Shown: positions 44,396 through 53,056, counted from the stretch's first letter. The stretch: DNA of 64,000 nt from G965212025 sp965237985 (GCA_965237985.1 OZ250161.1:496001-560000); one strand, 5' to 3'. Numbers and translations: made by a program. The notes: a model not told the origin generated them from the sequence alone.

Positions 44396-45019
44396 TTATT
44401 TGGAATACAACTCAACAACCAGTGCTTCGTTTATGTCCTGTGAAAGCTCTGCTCGTTCTGGGGCAGCTTTGAACACCCCTTTCATTTCCGCAATATCCAC
44501 TTCAACCCAGTCTACGAATTCCAGTTGCCCCACCACCTTCAAAGCTTCCTGAATGCGCACCTGCGAACGTGATTTTTTCCGAATGGAAATCACATCGTCA
44601 GCCTTTACCTGGTAGGAAGCAATGTTCACGGCACGCCCATTGACTACAACACTCTTGTGACTGACCAATTGCCTGCATTCGGCACGGGTTGAACCGAAAC
44701 CCATGCGATACACCACGTTATCCAAGCGGCATTCCAGAAACCGGAACATGTTCTCGCCTGTTGCTCCTTTGGAGTGCGCAGATTTCTTGTAGTAGTTACG
44801 AAACTGGCTTTCTGAAACACCGTACATGCGACGCATTTTCTGTTTTTCACGCAATTGCACACGGTAGTCAGAAGGACGTTGTCGGCGACGAGTCCCCTGT
44901 GCGCCAGGCGGCTTGGTCAAATTACACTTGTTGGCAAGGCTGCGTCCTCGCCCTTTAAGCATCAAATCAAGCCCTTCGCGCCGACTTAGTTTACAGGTAG
45001 GTCCTCGGTATCTTGCCAT
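44396..45019 (-). CDS. rpsD: 30S ribosomal protein S4
   Basis: S4 is a primary binder of 16S rRNA and in E. coli represses the alpha operon. The 207 residues begin MARYRGPTCKLSRREG and contain the S4 RNA-binding core LDNVVYRMGFGSTRAE...QLVSHKSVVVNGRAVNIASYQV. It follows rpsK by 15 bp and precedes rpoA by 41 bp. Two cysteines occur near the N-terminus, but the full zinc motif of S4 C+ types is not visible. Confidence 0.98.
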   Translation of the reverse strand: MARYRGPTCKLSRREGLDLMLKGRGRSLANKCNLTKPPGAQGTRRRQRPSDYRVQLREKQKMRRMYGVSESQFRNYYKKSAHSKGATGENMFRFLECRLDNVVYRMGFGSTRAECRQLVSHKSVVVNGRAVNIASYQVKADDVISIRKKSRSQVRIQEALKVVGQLEFVDWVEVDIAEMKGVFKAAPERAELSQDINEALVVELYSK

Positions 45020-45034
45020 GACTGTGGTCCTTAA

Positions 45035-45433
45035 TTAAACGCGCCGGCGTTTCGGTGGACGGCAACCATTGTGAGGAATCGGCGTTATATCCTGTATGGA
45101 AGTGATGTTAAACCCGATTACCCCCAGGGATCGCACCGCCGGCTCCCGGCCCGGGCCTGGCCCACTGATTCTGACTTGCAGGTTTTTCACGCCGTAGTTC
45201 CGTTGTGCGACCCGTCCTACTTTTTCGGCCGCCACCTGTGCCGCGAAAGGCGTACTTTTTCGCGACCCCTTGAAGCCGGCTGTTCCGGCAGTAGCCCAGC
45301 ACAATGCCGCACCGCTGACGTCAGTGAATGTAACGTGTGTGTTGTTAAACGAAGCGCTGATATAGACGATCGCGTCCGCCACCGAACGCTTCGGTTTCTT
45401 TTTTCCGCCAGACGACTTTAATTCTTTAGCCAA
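45035..45433 (-). CDS. rpsK: 30S ribosomal protein S11
   Basis: S11 forms part of the platform of the small subunit at the mRNA exit. The 132-residue product shows VADAIVYISASFNNTHVTFTD and GPGPGREPAVRSL, and ends in the basic IPHNGCRPPKRRRV typical of the family. It follows rpsM by 17 bp. Confidence 0.98.
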   Translation of the reverse strand: MAKELKSSGGKKKPKRSVADAIVYISASFNNTHVTFTDVSGAALCWATAGTAGFKGSRKSTPFAAQVAAEKVGRVAQRNYGVKNLQVRISGPGPGREPAVRSLGVIGFNITSIQDITPIPHNGCRPPKRRRV

Positions 45434-45450
45434 AGCTTAACTCCTGCATA

Positions 45451-45810
45451 TTATTTTGACAACCTGGTCCGCAATCTCCCTTTGCGTGTCCGGGCATTGG
45501 TTTTCGTGCGTTGTCCCCTGACCGGAAGCCGACGCCGGTGCCGAACACCGCGGTAGGCACCAAAATCCTGCAGACGCTTGATGTTCAAATTCACCTGTCG
45601 GCGCAAATCACCTTCCAATGTAAACTTGGCAACTTCTTCACGCAGGCCGGTCATTTCTGTGTCTGCCAGATCCTGAATTTTCTTTTCAGGATCAATTTTT
45701 GCGCGCTCACAGATCTTCAGCGCGGTACTTTTCCCCAAACCGTGGATCTGGGTCAGCGCAATTACGGTATGCGCACCGTCCGAAACATTAATACTTGCTA
45801 TGCGTGCCAT
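45451..45810 (-). CDS. rpsM: 30S ribosomal protein S13
   Basis: S13 lies in the head of the small subunit and bridges to the large subunit. The 119-residue product begins MARIASINVSDGAHTVIALT, contains the helix-hairpin GLGKSTALKICE and the basic tail RGQRTKTNARTRKGR. It follows rpmJ by 10 bp. Confidence 0.98.
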   Translation of the reverse strand: MARIASINVSDGAHTVIALTQIHGLGKSTALKICERAKIDPEKKIQDLADTEMTGLREEVAKFTLEGDLRRQVNLNIKRLQDFGAYRGVRHRRRLPVRGQRTKTNARTRKGRLRTRLSK

Positions 45811-45820
45811 TACGAATTTT

Positions 45821-45934
45821 CTATCCTTGCCTCTGCTTGTGTCTCGGGTCTTTACAAATCACCCTGAGAACCCGTCGCCGTCTCACCAACCGACAATCCC
45901 GGCACATTTTTTTTACAGACGCTCTGACTTTCAT
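45821..45934 (-). CDS. rpmJ: 50S ribosomal protein L36
   Basis: A 37-residue ribosomal protein that begins MKVRASVKKMCRDC and ends with CKDPRHKQRQG. The four zinc ligands (Cys, Cys, Cys, His) of the C+ type are all visible. The ATG at 45934 overlaps the secY stop in ATGA, so translation is probably coupled to secY. Its place between secY and rpsM is canonical. Confidence 0.96.
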   Translation of the reverse strand: MKVRASVKKMCRDCRLVRRRRVLRVICKDPRHKQRQG

Positions 45935-47304
45935 GTTTTTTCACTTGGTAATAATCCCTTGGGACGCACGGGTCTTTTCTTCCTGCCACTGCCCTTTTTC
46001 AAAGTAGATTTTTTCATCAGGCTTTCATATTGCCCGGACAGCAGGTAGGCTTGAACCTGGGCCATAAAATCCATAATCACAATGACGATGATGAGCAGCG
46101 AGGTGCCCCCGAAATAGAAAGGCACGTCCAGCGACAGCACCAGGAACTCCGGCAACAGGCAGACCGCACTGATGTAAATTGCACCCGCAGCGGTCAGGCG
46201 ACTGGTCACGTTGTCAATGTATTTGGCGGTTTGCGGGCCGGGACGATGACCCGAAATGAAAGCACCGCTTCGCTTGAGCTGGTCGGCTGTGTCCCGCGCA
46301 TCAAAAACAATAGCGGTATAAAAAAAGCAGAAAAACACAATGGCCACCGCATAAAGAAAAATGTACATAGGTTGCCCAGGACCAAGTGCCGTTGAAATGT
46401 CTCCCAGCCACTGCATTCCTTCTCCACGCCCAAACCACTGCCCCAATGTTGCCGGAAACAAAATGATGCTGGAAGCGAAAATCGGCGGAATAACACCCGC
46501 CATATTCAATTTCAAAGGCAAATGGCTGCTTTGCGCTGCGTATACGCGCCTGCCTCGCTGTCGGCGGGCATAGTTTACAGTCAGGCGACGTTGACCACGC
46601 TCTACAAACACGACAAATCCGGTAACCGCTACGGCCAGGGCAAAAAGCAACAAAACCAGAGGAGGCGCCAGTTCACCGGTATTCGTGAGTTCTAATGTAC
46701 CACCGATCGCAGCCGGCAACCCAGCCACGATTCCCGCAAAAATAATGATTGATATTCCGTTGCCAATGCCCCGTTCATTGATTTGTTCACCCAACCACAT
46801 CAAAAACATGGTGCCGGTGACCAACGAAACAGTTACCACAAAAATAAAACCAAAACCGGTGATGTAGGCGGCATTCTGGCTTTGCAAAGCAATCGCAACG
46901 CCAATGGCTTGAAAAGTCGCCAAGAGCACGGTGCCATAACGTATGTACTGCATAATAATGCGTCTGCCGGCCTCACCTTCCTTTTTCAATTCTTTCAGCT
47001 TCGGAATAACTGCGGTCATCAACTGGATGATGATGGACGCTGATATGTACGGCATGATGCCTAAAGCAAACAAACTGAACCGTTCCAGTGCCCCACCGGA
47101 GAACATGTTGAACATGTTTAAAATAGTGGTGCTTTGTTCCTCGAAAAACTGCGCCATTTGCTCGGGATCGACGCCGGGAACCGGGATAAAGCTCCCTATC
47201 CTGTAAACCGTGAGTGCCATCAGAACAAACAGAAGCCTCTTTCTCAGGGAACCGCTTTTGCCTTTTCCGGCAAGCATGGAAAGGCTTTGGGGTGTCACTG
47301 CCAT
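45931..47304 (-). CDS. secY: Protein translocase subunit SecY
   Basis: The channel subunit of the Sec translocon, 457 residues (E. coli 443), with ten membrane segments. The N-terminus RKRLLFVLMALTVYRIGSF leads to the plug region with FNMFSGGALERFSLFALGIMPYI; later motifs include GIGNGISIIIF, GVIPPIFASS and the cytoplasmic FKSTGD-like loop ADQLKRSGAFISGHRPG. The C-terminal tail is Lys/Arg-rich and longer than usual. It lies between rplO and rpmJ, the standard spc operon place. Confidence 0.98.
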   Translation of the reverse strand: MAVTPQSLSMLAGKGKSGSLRKRLLFVLMALTVYRIGSFIPVPGVDPEQMAQFFEEQSTTILNMFNMFSGGALERFSLFALGIMPYISASIIIQLMTAVIPKLKELKKEGEAGRRIIMQYIRYGTVLLATFQAIGVAIALQSQNAAYITGFGFIFVVTVSLVTGTMFLMWLGEQINERGIGNGISIIIFAGIVAGLPAAIGGTLELTNTGELAPPLVLLLFALAVAVTGFVVFVERGQRRLTVNYARRQRGRRVYAAQSSHLPLKLNMAGVIPPIFASSIILFPATLGQWFGRGEGMQWLGDISTALGPGQPMYIFLYAVAIVFFCFFYTAIVFDARDTADQLKRSGAFISGHRPGPQTAKYIDNVTSRLTAAGAIYISAVCLLPEFLVLSLDVPFYFGGTSLLIIVIVIMDFMAQVQAYLLSGQYESLMKKSTLKKGSGRKKRPVRPKGLLPSEKT

Positions 47305-47306
47305 TT

Positions 47307-47759
47307 CTAGCGGGCCTCTGTTTCGATGATGCCACCCGCTTCCTGAATGCGCTGTCTTGCGCCGCGAGTGACTTTGATGCCCACGATAGAAACAGCACGA
47401 TCAATCTTCCCGGAATCAATCAACTTGATTTGTTTGACCAGCCTGTGCACCAGGCCTTCTCGTACCAGGACCTCCCTGTCAATTCTTCCATCTGGCAAAA
47501 GGTTGATTTCTCCCAAGCGCACTTCCGTGCTTTTGGCGGCGACACGCGAGCGAAAACCAGATTTTGGCAAGCGCCTTTGCAAGGGCATTTGCCCACCTTC
47601 AAATCCTCTGCGCACTTGCCCACCGGACCGGGACTTTTGTCCCTTGTGTCCTCTGCCACAGGTTTTGCCGTGACCGGAACTGCGACCACGCCCTACCCGC
47701 AGGGGCTTCTTTTTACTACCCGCTTTTGGGCTTAAAGTATTGAGCAGGCAATCAGACAT
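47307..47759 (-). CDS. rplO: 50S ribosomal protein L15
   Basis: L15 is a late-assembling 23S rRNA binder. I start at ATG 47759 (MSDCLLNTLSP), giving 150 residues; upstream codons in frame belong to rpmD DNA. The Gly/Arg-rich N-terminal stretch RGRSSGHGKTCGRGHKGQKS matches the family, followed by GGQMPLQRRLPKSGF. It overlaps the rpmD end by eight bases. Confidence 0.96.
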   Translation of the reverse strand: MSDCLLNTLSPKAGSKKKPLRVGRGRSSGHGKTCGRGHKGQKSRSGGQVRRGFEGGQMPLQRRLPKSGFRSRVAAKSTEVRLGEINLLPDGRIDREVLVREGLVHRLVKQIKLIDSGKIDRAVSIVGIKVTRGARQRIQEAGGIIETEAR

Positions 47760-47934
47760 TTTCAACGCGAAGCAGGTAGCCAATTTTTTTGAGCACACCA
47801 CTGATCTCTGGTCTATCTTCAACCACGACAGAACTTCGGATGCGTCGAAGCCCAAGGCAACGAGCGCTTTGTATGTGCGACTCCAGACGCCCGCTGAGGC
47901 TACGCACCAAAGTTACACGAAACTTTTTTGCCAT
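47752..47934 (-). CDS. rpmD: 50S ribosomal protein L30
   Basis: A 60-residue protein starting MAKKFRVTLVRSLSGRLESH, with LGLRRIRSSVVVEDRPEI as the core and ending LLRVENV. The ATG at 47934 shares a base with the rpsE stop (TGATG); a GTG one codon earlier is possible. L30 is absent from some bacteria but standard in the gammaproteobacterial spc operon. Confidence 0.95.
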   Translation of the reverse strand: MAKKFRVTLVRSLSGRLESHIQSARCLGLRRIRSSVVVEDRPEISGVLKKIGYLLRVENV

Positions 47935-48515
47935 CACTGCTCCACTGTATCGGCTGGTGCACCCTCTGGTGCGTCCTTTGGTGCGTCCTTTGGTGCGTCC
48001 TTTGGTACCGGCATTTTATCTCGCCGCCGAATTTTCCCGCGCCTAGCCATGACCTGGTGAGGAGACTCCATGCCGGCAAGGCCCAACACCGTCGCTTTCA
48101 CAACATTCGTGGGGCAGCGCGAACCAATACACTTTGACAAAACATTTTTCACACCAACCACTTCAAAGACCGCACGCATTGGACCGCCGGCAATAATTCC
48201 TGTCCCTGGAGAAGCCGGCTTCATAAAAACCTTGGCGGCACCAAATTCACTGGTTACCGAGTAACGCAAAGTATCCTCACGCAATGACACCACCACCATG
48301 TCTTTGCGTGCCGCCCCCATCGCTTTCTGTATGGCCAGAGGCACTTCGCTCGCTTTGCCGTAACCAAGGCCAATCTTGCCTTTACCATCGCCAACCACCA
48401 CTAAAGCAGTGAACCCAAACTTTCGCCCACCTTTTACTACCTTTGCCACACGGTTCACGGTCACCAGTTTTTCCAGCAGCCCGTCGGTCAATTCCGCTCT
48501 GTCAATATTCGACAT
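47934..48515 (-). CDS. rpsE: 30S ribosomal protein S5
   Basis: S5 affects decoding fidelity and translocation. The 193-residue product is 26 longer than E. coli S5. Core motifs are VNRVAKVVKGGRKFGFTALV, GDGKGKIGLGYGKA and GTGIIAGGPMRAVFEVVG. The excess is a C-terminal tail with repeated PKDA units (PKDAPKDAPKDAPEGAP), encoded by 12-bp tandem repeats at 47956-48003. It precedes rpmD with one base overlap. Confidence 0.97.
   Translation of the reverse strand: MSNIDRAELTDGLLEKLVTVNRVAKVVKGGRKFGFTALVVVGDGKGKIGLGYGKASEVPLAIQKAMGAARKDMVVVSLREDTLRYSVTSEFGAAKVFMKPASPGTGIIAGGPMRAVFEVVGVKNVLSKCIGSRCPTNVVKATVLGLAGMESPHQVMARRGKIRRRDKMPVPKDAPKDAPKDAPEGAPADTVEQ
47956..48003 (+). repeat. 12-bp tandem repeat inside rpsE
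   Basis: GGTGCGTCCTTT occurs three times in a row (47968-48003) after a diverged copy GGTGCACCCTCT. The period keeps the frame and encodes the acidic/basic PKDA tail of S5. Confidence 0.93.
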
Positions 48516-48538
48516 GACCCCTCACACTCCGTACCTGT

Positions 48539-48898
48539 TCAAAATTTCAATCCAGCTTGTCGCGCACCGCTTGCCAGTGCCCGAATTCTGCCAAGATAGG
48601 CATAACCAGAACGGTCAAAAGCCACCTTCTCAATACCAGATTCCAATGCCCGTTTCGCCAGTCTTTTCCCAATCAATTCAGCTGCCTGCGACTTGTTCAA
48701 CCCCTTCAGTTCTTCGGCAATGGCTTTTTCCATTGTCGAAGAACTTGCCAAAGTCGACGTGCCATCCAGCGAAAAAACCTGTGCGTAAATGTGTCGCAAG
48801 CTACGAAAAACCCCGAGACGGCATATTCCATTACGGCACGCCACTACCCTCATTTTTTGCGCTCGTCTCTTTCGTGCTGCTTTTTTATTCGCTGCCAT
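48539..48898 (-). CDS. rplR: 50S ribosomal protein L18
   Basis: L18 brings 5S rRNA into the large subunit. Starting at ATG 48898 (MAANKKAARKRRAQKMR) the product has 119 residues; in-frame codons upstream belong to rplF. The motifs RLGVFRSLRHIYAQVFS and the C-terminal FDRSGYAYLGRIRALASGAR match the family. It follows rplF by 7 bp. Confidence 0.97.
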   Translation of the reverse strand: MAANKKAARKRRAQKMRVVACRNGICRLGVFRSLRHIYAQVFSLDGTSTLASSSTMEKAIAEELKGLNKSQAAELIGKRLAKRALESGIEKVAFDRSGYAYLGRIRALASGARQAGLKF

Positions 48899-48905
48899 TA
48901 TCGCG

Positions 48906-49433
48906 TTACCGTTTTTTTCCTTCCTTTCGGACAATGACTTCACCGGCATAACGCACGCCTTTGCCCTTATATGGCTCCGGAGGCCGAAGGGCGCGAATTT
49001 CAGCCGCCGCCTGGCCCACTTTCTGTTTGTCTATCCCTTTCACCACGATCTCGGTCTGTGAGGGAGTTTCAATAATCAAACCTTGGGGAGGTACGTAGCT
49101 CAGAGGATGCGAGAAGCCCAGTGACAGGTCAAGCACATTATTCTTCAGTTGCGCACGAAAACCCACACCAAACAGTTCCAGTCTGCGTTCAAAACCTTGT
49201 CTGACCCCCTGCACCATATTGCCTGCCAAAGCCCGCATGGTCCCGGCCATGGCATTGTCTGCCTTTCCCGCCGGGCTGAAACAAAGCGTCCGGTCGCGAT
49301 TCTCAAAATGAACCCGTTCGTGAACGTGAAGTGATATTTCACCTTTAGTGCCACGGAACCTGATATCGCGTCCAGAAGTCACGACGTCCACACCCTCAGG
49401 GATCACAACTGGCTGCTTGGCAATTTTGGACAT
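48906..49433 (-). CDS. rplF: 50S ribosomal protein L6
   Basis: L6 lies near the factor-binding site. ATG 49433 (MSKIAKQPVVIPEGV) gives 175 residues against 177 in E. coli. Two repeated RNA-binding folds are seen, and the C-terminal RPPEPYKGKGVRYAGE signature is intact. It follows rpsH by one base. Confidence 0.97.
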   Translation of the reverse strand: MSKIAKQPVVIPEGVDVVTSGRDIRFRGTKGEISLHVHERVHFENRDRTLCFSPAGKADNAMAGTMRALAGNMVQGVRQGFERRLELFGVGFRAQLKNNVLDLSLGFSHPLSYVPPQGLIIETPSQTEIVVKGIDKQKVGQAAAEIRALRPPEPYKGKGVRYAGEVIVRKEGKKR

Positions 49434-49434
49434 A

Positions 49435-49830
49435 TCACTCCACCAGGCAAATGATTTCGCCACCCACTCCAAGACGTTTTGCTTCCTGGCCGCTTACGAC
49501 ACCCTGCGAAGTGGAAACCACAACCGTCCCCAAACCTCCCATGACAAATGGCAAATCATTCGCTTTGCGGTAGATGCGCAAGCCTGGGCGACTCACACGC
49601 TTCAAGGTGACAATCACTGGCTTTCCCATGTGATATTTCAAACAAATCCTCAAAACTTTGGTCGGTATATCGCCTTCACTTTCGCAAGCTCCCAAATAGC
49701 CTTCCCTGCACAGCACAGCGGCGACATTCACTTTCTTTCGTGAATGCGGGACCTTGACATCCTTGTGACCGGCAGCCGCAGCGTTGCGGATGCTGGTCAA
49801 CATATCAGCAATGGGATCACACAAACTCAT
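49435..49830 (-). CDS. rpsH: 30S ribosomal protein S8
   Basis: S8 binds the central domain of 16S rRNA and in E. coli represses the spc operon. The 131 residues begin MSLCDPIADMLTSIRNA and end with VVVSTSQGVVSGQEAKRLGV...GGEIICLV, the conserved STS...GGE region. Confidence 0.97.
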   Translation of the reverse strand: MSLCDPIADMLTSIRNAAAAGHKDVKVPHSRKKVNVAAVLCREGYLGACESEGDIPTKVLRICLKYHMGKPVIVTLKRVSRPGLRIYRKANDLPFVMGGLGTVVVSTSQGVVSGQEAKRLGVGGEIICLVE

Positions 49831-49838
49831 TGGATCAC

Positions 49839-50141
49839 TTACCAGCTCGACTTCACCAAGCCGGGAATTTCTCCGTTCATGGCGTGCTCCCGAAGCTTAT
49901 TTCGTCCCAGACCAAACTGTCGGTAAAAACCATTCGCTCTGCCGGTCACCATGCAACGATTGCGCAGGCGACAGGGAGAAGCGTTACGAGGCATCTTTTG
50001 AAACAACAACCGCAACTCCATTCTTTCTTCCAGGGACAAGCCGGGAGCCTTCAATCTGGCGTTGATTTCTTTCCGCCGCTCCGCAAAAGCTGCAACAATA
50101 CGCCGACGTTTCTTCTCCCTTTGGATCATTGCCTGTCTCGC
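49839..50141 (-). CDS. rpsN: 30S ribosomal protein S14
   Basis: A 100-residue S14 of the long, zinc-free type (MARQAMIQREKKRRRI at ATG 50141; CRLRNRCMVTGRANGFYRQF, where the C+ zinc pair is not complete; NKLREHAMNGEIPGLVKSSW end). Codons upstream in frame belong to rplE. It lies 8 bp before rpsH. Confidence 0.97.
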   Translation of the reverse strand, partial: ARQAMIQREKKRRRIVAAFAERRKEINARLKAPGLSLEERMELRLLFQKMPRNASPCRLRNRCMVTGRANGFYRQFGLGRNKLREHAMNGEIPGLVKSSW

Positions 50142-50145
50142 CATG

Positions 50146-50688
50146 TCAAGTCTCTCCCACAAAAGGAAAACCGTAGGCTTTCAACAGCGCCTCACCCCAG
50201 TCGTCCCGTTTCGTACTGGTGACAACAGTGACATCCATGCCGCGCAAATGGGACAAGCGGTCATAATCTATTTCGGGGAAAACGATTTGTTCGGGAATGC
50301 CGAATGAATAATTGCCGCGGCCGTCAAAGCCTTTCCGCGCAAAACCGCGAAAATCCCTGGTTCTGGGAATGACAACATTCAACAGGCGGTAAAAGAATTC
50401 GCGCATCCGGGTGCGGCGCAACGTTACTTTGCAGCCGACCGGCCACCCGGCACGAATCCCGAACCCGGCAATCGATTTACGTGCCTTGACGACCGCTGGC
50501 TTCTGACCGGAAATCAAAGTCAGATCCTGTATCGCCTCTCTGAGTGCTTCTTTGTCACGAGATGCCTCGCCCACTCCCATGTTGAGGGCTATTTTCACAA
50601 GCCGTGGTGCATGCATGGCGCTTTTCAGACCAAACTGTCTACACAGGCTGCTTACAACTTTCTTTTCCAAACTCTCTATTGTTTCCAT
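50146..50688 (-). CDS. rplE: 50S ribosomal protein L5
   Basis: L5 binds 5S rRNA and contacts the small-subunit head. ATG 50688 gives 180 residues (E. coli 179); the frame is open for seven more codons toward rplX. Conserved are IALNMGVGEAS, LTLISGQKPAVVKARKSIAGF and FGIPEQIVFPEIDYD. Confidence 0.97.
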   Translation of the reverse strand: METIESLEKKVVSSLCRQFGLKSAMHAPRLVKIALNMGVGEASRDKEALREAIQDLTLISGQKPAVVKARKSIAGFGIRAGWPVGCKVTLRRTRMREFFYRLLNVVIPRTRDFRGFARKGFDGRGNYSFGIPEQIVFPEIDYDRLSHLRGMDVTVVTSTKRDDWGEALLKAYGFPFVGET

Positions 50689-50709
50689 ATCAGCGCCAGT
50701 GCCGAACAA

Positions 50710-51024
50710 TCAGTTCACCAATTCTCCGCTGTTTTTGAAATAACGCACCCTGCCCCGTCCTTCCACTTCTTTCAGCCCGACGCGACCTGCTTTTTTAGAG
50801 GAGGGATCGTACAGCATGACATTGGAAATGTGTATGGGCATTTCCTTTTCAATGATCCCACCAGATTCTCCGACTTTAGGATTAGGACGAACCGACTTTT
50901 TGCCCAAATTTACATTTTCCACCAGAATCCGACCGCCTTTGTGAAAGCTCAACACTTGGCCACGGCGTTTTTTATCCCGTCCGGTTATGACAACCACTTC
51001 GTCGTTTTTCCTGATCTTCCGCAT
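50710..51024 (-). CDS. rplX: 50S ribosomal protein L24
   Basis: L24 initiates large-subunit assembly. ATG 51024 gives 104 residues, the E. coli length; in-frame codons upstream overlap rplN. The KOW motif appears as MRKIRKNDEVVVITGRDKKR, followed by VENVNLGKKSVRPNP. Confidence 0.96.
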   Translation of the reverse strand: MRKIRKNDEVVVITGRDKKRRGQVLSFHKGGRILVENVNLGKKSVRPNPKVGESGGIIEKEMPIHISNVMLYDPSSKKAGRVGLKEVEGRGRVRYFKNSGELVN

Positions 51025-51035
51025 CCCTGCAACCC

Positions 51036-51404
51036 TCAAAGCACTTCCGGGGCCAGCGATATGATTTTCATAAACTGCATGCCACGCAACTCGCGCGTGA
51101 CTGGCCCAAACACACGCGTTCCCAATGGCTGCAACTGATTGTTCAGCAAAACAGCCGCGTTTTCGTCAAAACGGATCAACGATCCATCAGCACGACGCAC
51201 TCCACTGGCAGTACGCACAACCACCGCTTTATAAACCTCCCCTTTTTTCACCTTGCCCCGGGGAACGGCATCTTTGACGCTCACCCGAATCACATCCCCG
51301 ACATTGGCATAACGCCGACGCGTTCCACCCAAGACTTTTATGCATTGCAATTTACGTGCGCCACTGTTGTCCGCTGCCTTCAAAATCGTTTCCGCTGCAA
51401 TCAC
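51036..51404 (-). CDS. rplN: 50S ribosomal protein L14
   Basis: L14 lies at the subunit interface. The 122-residue product starts at a GTG (51404; MIAAETILKAADNSGAR) and contains CIKVLGG, VGDVIRVSVKDAVPRGKVKKG and VFGPVTRELR near the end. It follows rpsQ by 30 bp. Confidence 0.97.
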   Translation of the reverse strand: MIAAETILKAADNSGARKLQCIKVLGGTRRRYANVGDVIRVSVKDAVPRGKVKKGEVYKAVVVRTASGVRRADGSLIRFDENAAVLLNNQLQPLGTRVFGPVTRELRGMQFMKIISLAPEVL

Positions 51405-51434
51405 TGGAGTGTAAAACCTCGTTCAAAATCCGGA

Positions 51435-51686
51435 TTAGTGACTTTTTCGCACGATCCTGGAAAGTTTCCAAGACTTCAGCTTAGAAATTTTTCTACAGGA
51501 GACAACCGCAACCGTGTCACCTGTCCGTCCCTCGTTGCTTTCATCATGCACGTGCAAACAGGTACGGCGTTTAATGTATTTGCCATAAATCCTATGCTTC
51601 ACCAATCGCGAAATCAAAACGCGAATGGTCTTGTCCATGGCATCACTTACGACTTCACCGACCAGTTCTTTCTTTCCTTCAGTCAC
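51435..51686 (-). CDS. rpsQ: 30S ribosomal protein S17
   Basis: S17 is a primary 16S rRNA binder. The 83-residue product has GEVVSDAMDKTIRVLISRLVK and the DESNEGRTGDTVAVVSCRKIS region typical of the family. It starts at GTG 51686, sharing a base with the rpmC stop. Confidence 0.96.
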   Translation of the reverse strand: MTEGKKELVGEVVSDAMDKTIRVLISRLVKHRIYGKYIKRRTCLHVHDESNEGRTGDTVAVVSCRKISKLKSWKLSRIVRKSH

Positions 51687-51880
51687 TAAAATTTCCTTTT
51701 CGCACTCAAAACGGTTTCAATACGGGCAATATCACGTCGCACCTTGCCAAAACGATCGTGGTGAGGGACCCCACTCGTCCGGTTCTGCATGCGAAGTTTA
51801 AGCTGCTCTTTACGCAACTCAAGCCGCAACTCCCACAGCTCGCTCTTCGATTTATCCTCAAACTCAGAAAATTTGCTCAC
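51686..51880 (-). CDS. rpmC: 50S ribosomal protein L29
   Basis: A 64-residue helical-hairpin protein at the tunnel exit. KSKSELWELRLELRKEQLKL and the basic second helix KVRRDIARIETVLSAKRK are recognised. It starts at GTG 51880, overlapping the rplP stop (GTGA). Confidence 0.96.
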   Translation of the reverse strand: MSKFSEFEDKSKSELWELRLELRKEQLKLRMQNRTSGVPHHDRFGKVRRDIARIETVLSAKRKF

Positions 51881-52290
51881 AGCAACATCCTGCGCACAAA
51901 AGCAATCTGTACCGGCAGTTTCGCTGCAGCCAGCCTGAACGCTTCACGCGCCAAGACCTCGCTAACCCCCTCAATCTCGTACAACACTTTACCAGGCTTG
52001 ATGACGGCAACCCAGTGATCAACATTGCCTTTCCCTTTTCCCTGTCTGACTTCCAGGGGCTTTTTCGTGACCGGTTTGTCAGGGAAAATTCGGATCCAGA
52101 CTTTGCCTCCTCTTTTCATGTAACGAGTCATCGCCCTTCTGGCTGATTCGATTTGTCGCGAAGTGATAAATCCTCTGGTTTCGGATCGCATTCCGTATTC
52201 ACCAAAGCACACACTGTTTCCAACCCGCGCCAAGCCTCGGTTCCTGCCATTATGAAGCTTGGCATACTTCGTTTTTGATGGTTGCAACAT
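51877..52290 (-). CDS. rplP: 50S ribosomal protein L16
   Basis: L16 helps shape the A-site region of the large subunit. The 137 residues begin MLQPSKTKYAKLHNGRNRGL and contain RQIESARRAMTRYMKRGGKVWIRI and the FPDKPVTKKP loop (family KPxTxKP). It follows rpsC by 21 bp. Confidence 0.97.
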   Translation of the reverse strand: MLQPSKTKYAKLHNGRNRGLARVGNSVCFGEYGMRSETRGFITSRQIESARRAMTRYMKRGGKVWIRIFPDKPVTKKPLEVRQGKGKGNVDHWVAVIKPGKVLYEIEGVSEVLAREAFRLAAAKLPVQIAFVRRMLL

Positions 52291-52311
52291 GCTGTTTTCC
52301 TGGCAACTCGC

Positions 52312-53049
52312 TCAGCGCCTTTCCAAACCGCCAGGTGTTCCGCCGTCGGCAGGATTGCTCCGTGGTCCGGCGGGCCTTGGCAAGTTGCCACGAGGGCCTG
52401 GCTTTGCCGGAGAATCTTCAGAATCACCTTTATAAATCCATGCCTTGACACCAATGACACCGTAAGTTGTAAACGCTTGAGCAACACCGTAATCGATACG
52501 TGCTTTCAGGGTATGAAGCGGCATTTGGCCTTCTCGATACCATTCACGTCGCGCAATCTCTGCACCGTTGAGGCGCCCCGCAACCGCAACTTTCACGCCG
52601 CTGACTCCTAGGCGCAATGCGTTTTGCACGGCACGCTTCATGACACGACGAAACATGATGCGACGCTCAAGTTGTTGAGCAATGTTTTCAGCGATAAGAC
52701 GTGCATCCACTTCCGGTTTGCGAATCTCCTCAATATTTATTTTGACTTTGGCAACAACAATCTCCCCAATCTCCGCCACTTTCCGTCGCAACGCTTCCAC
52801 ATCTTCTCCTTTTTTACCAATAACCGTCCCGGGACGTGCCGAATGCACAATGACTGTTAAATTGTCGGAAGTGCGCTCCATTCTGATCCGGCTGACCGAC
52901 GCATGAGCAAGCGCCTTGCGTAAAAAAGCACGTATTTTCAAGTCTTTGCACAGTGAATCTGCGTAATGACGACGTTCCGCGTACCATACCGAAGACCAGT
53001 CCGAACTAATGCCCAGCCTGAAGCCGATAGGATTTACTTTGTGTCCCAT
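52312..53049 (-). CDS. rpsC: 30S ribosomal protein S3
   Basis: S3 forms the mRNA entry pore. The 245-residue product begins MGHKVNPIGFRLGIS; the KH domain carries PGTVIGKKGEDVEALR; the C-terminal half has RLNGAEIARREWYREGQMPL and WIYKGD. The last 30 or so residues are Pro/Gly-rich, a variable tail seen in several families. It lies between rplV and rplP. Confidence 0.97.
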   Translation of the reverse strand: MGHKVNPIGFRLGISSDWSSVWYAERRHYADSLCKDLKIRAFLRKALAHASVSRIRMERTSDNLTVIVHSARPGTVIGKKGEDVEALRRKVAEIGEIVVAKVKINIEEIRKPEVDARLIAENIAQQLERRIMFRRVMKRAVQNALRLGVSGVKVAVAGRLNGAEIARREWYREGQMPLHTLKARIDYGVAQAFTTYGVIGVKAWIYKGDSEDSPAKPGPRGNLPRPAGPRSNPADGGTPGGLERR

Positions 53050-53056
53050 ACGAAGA

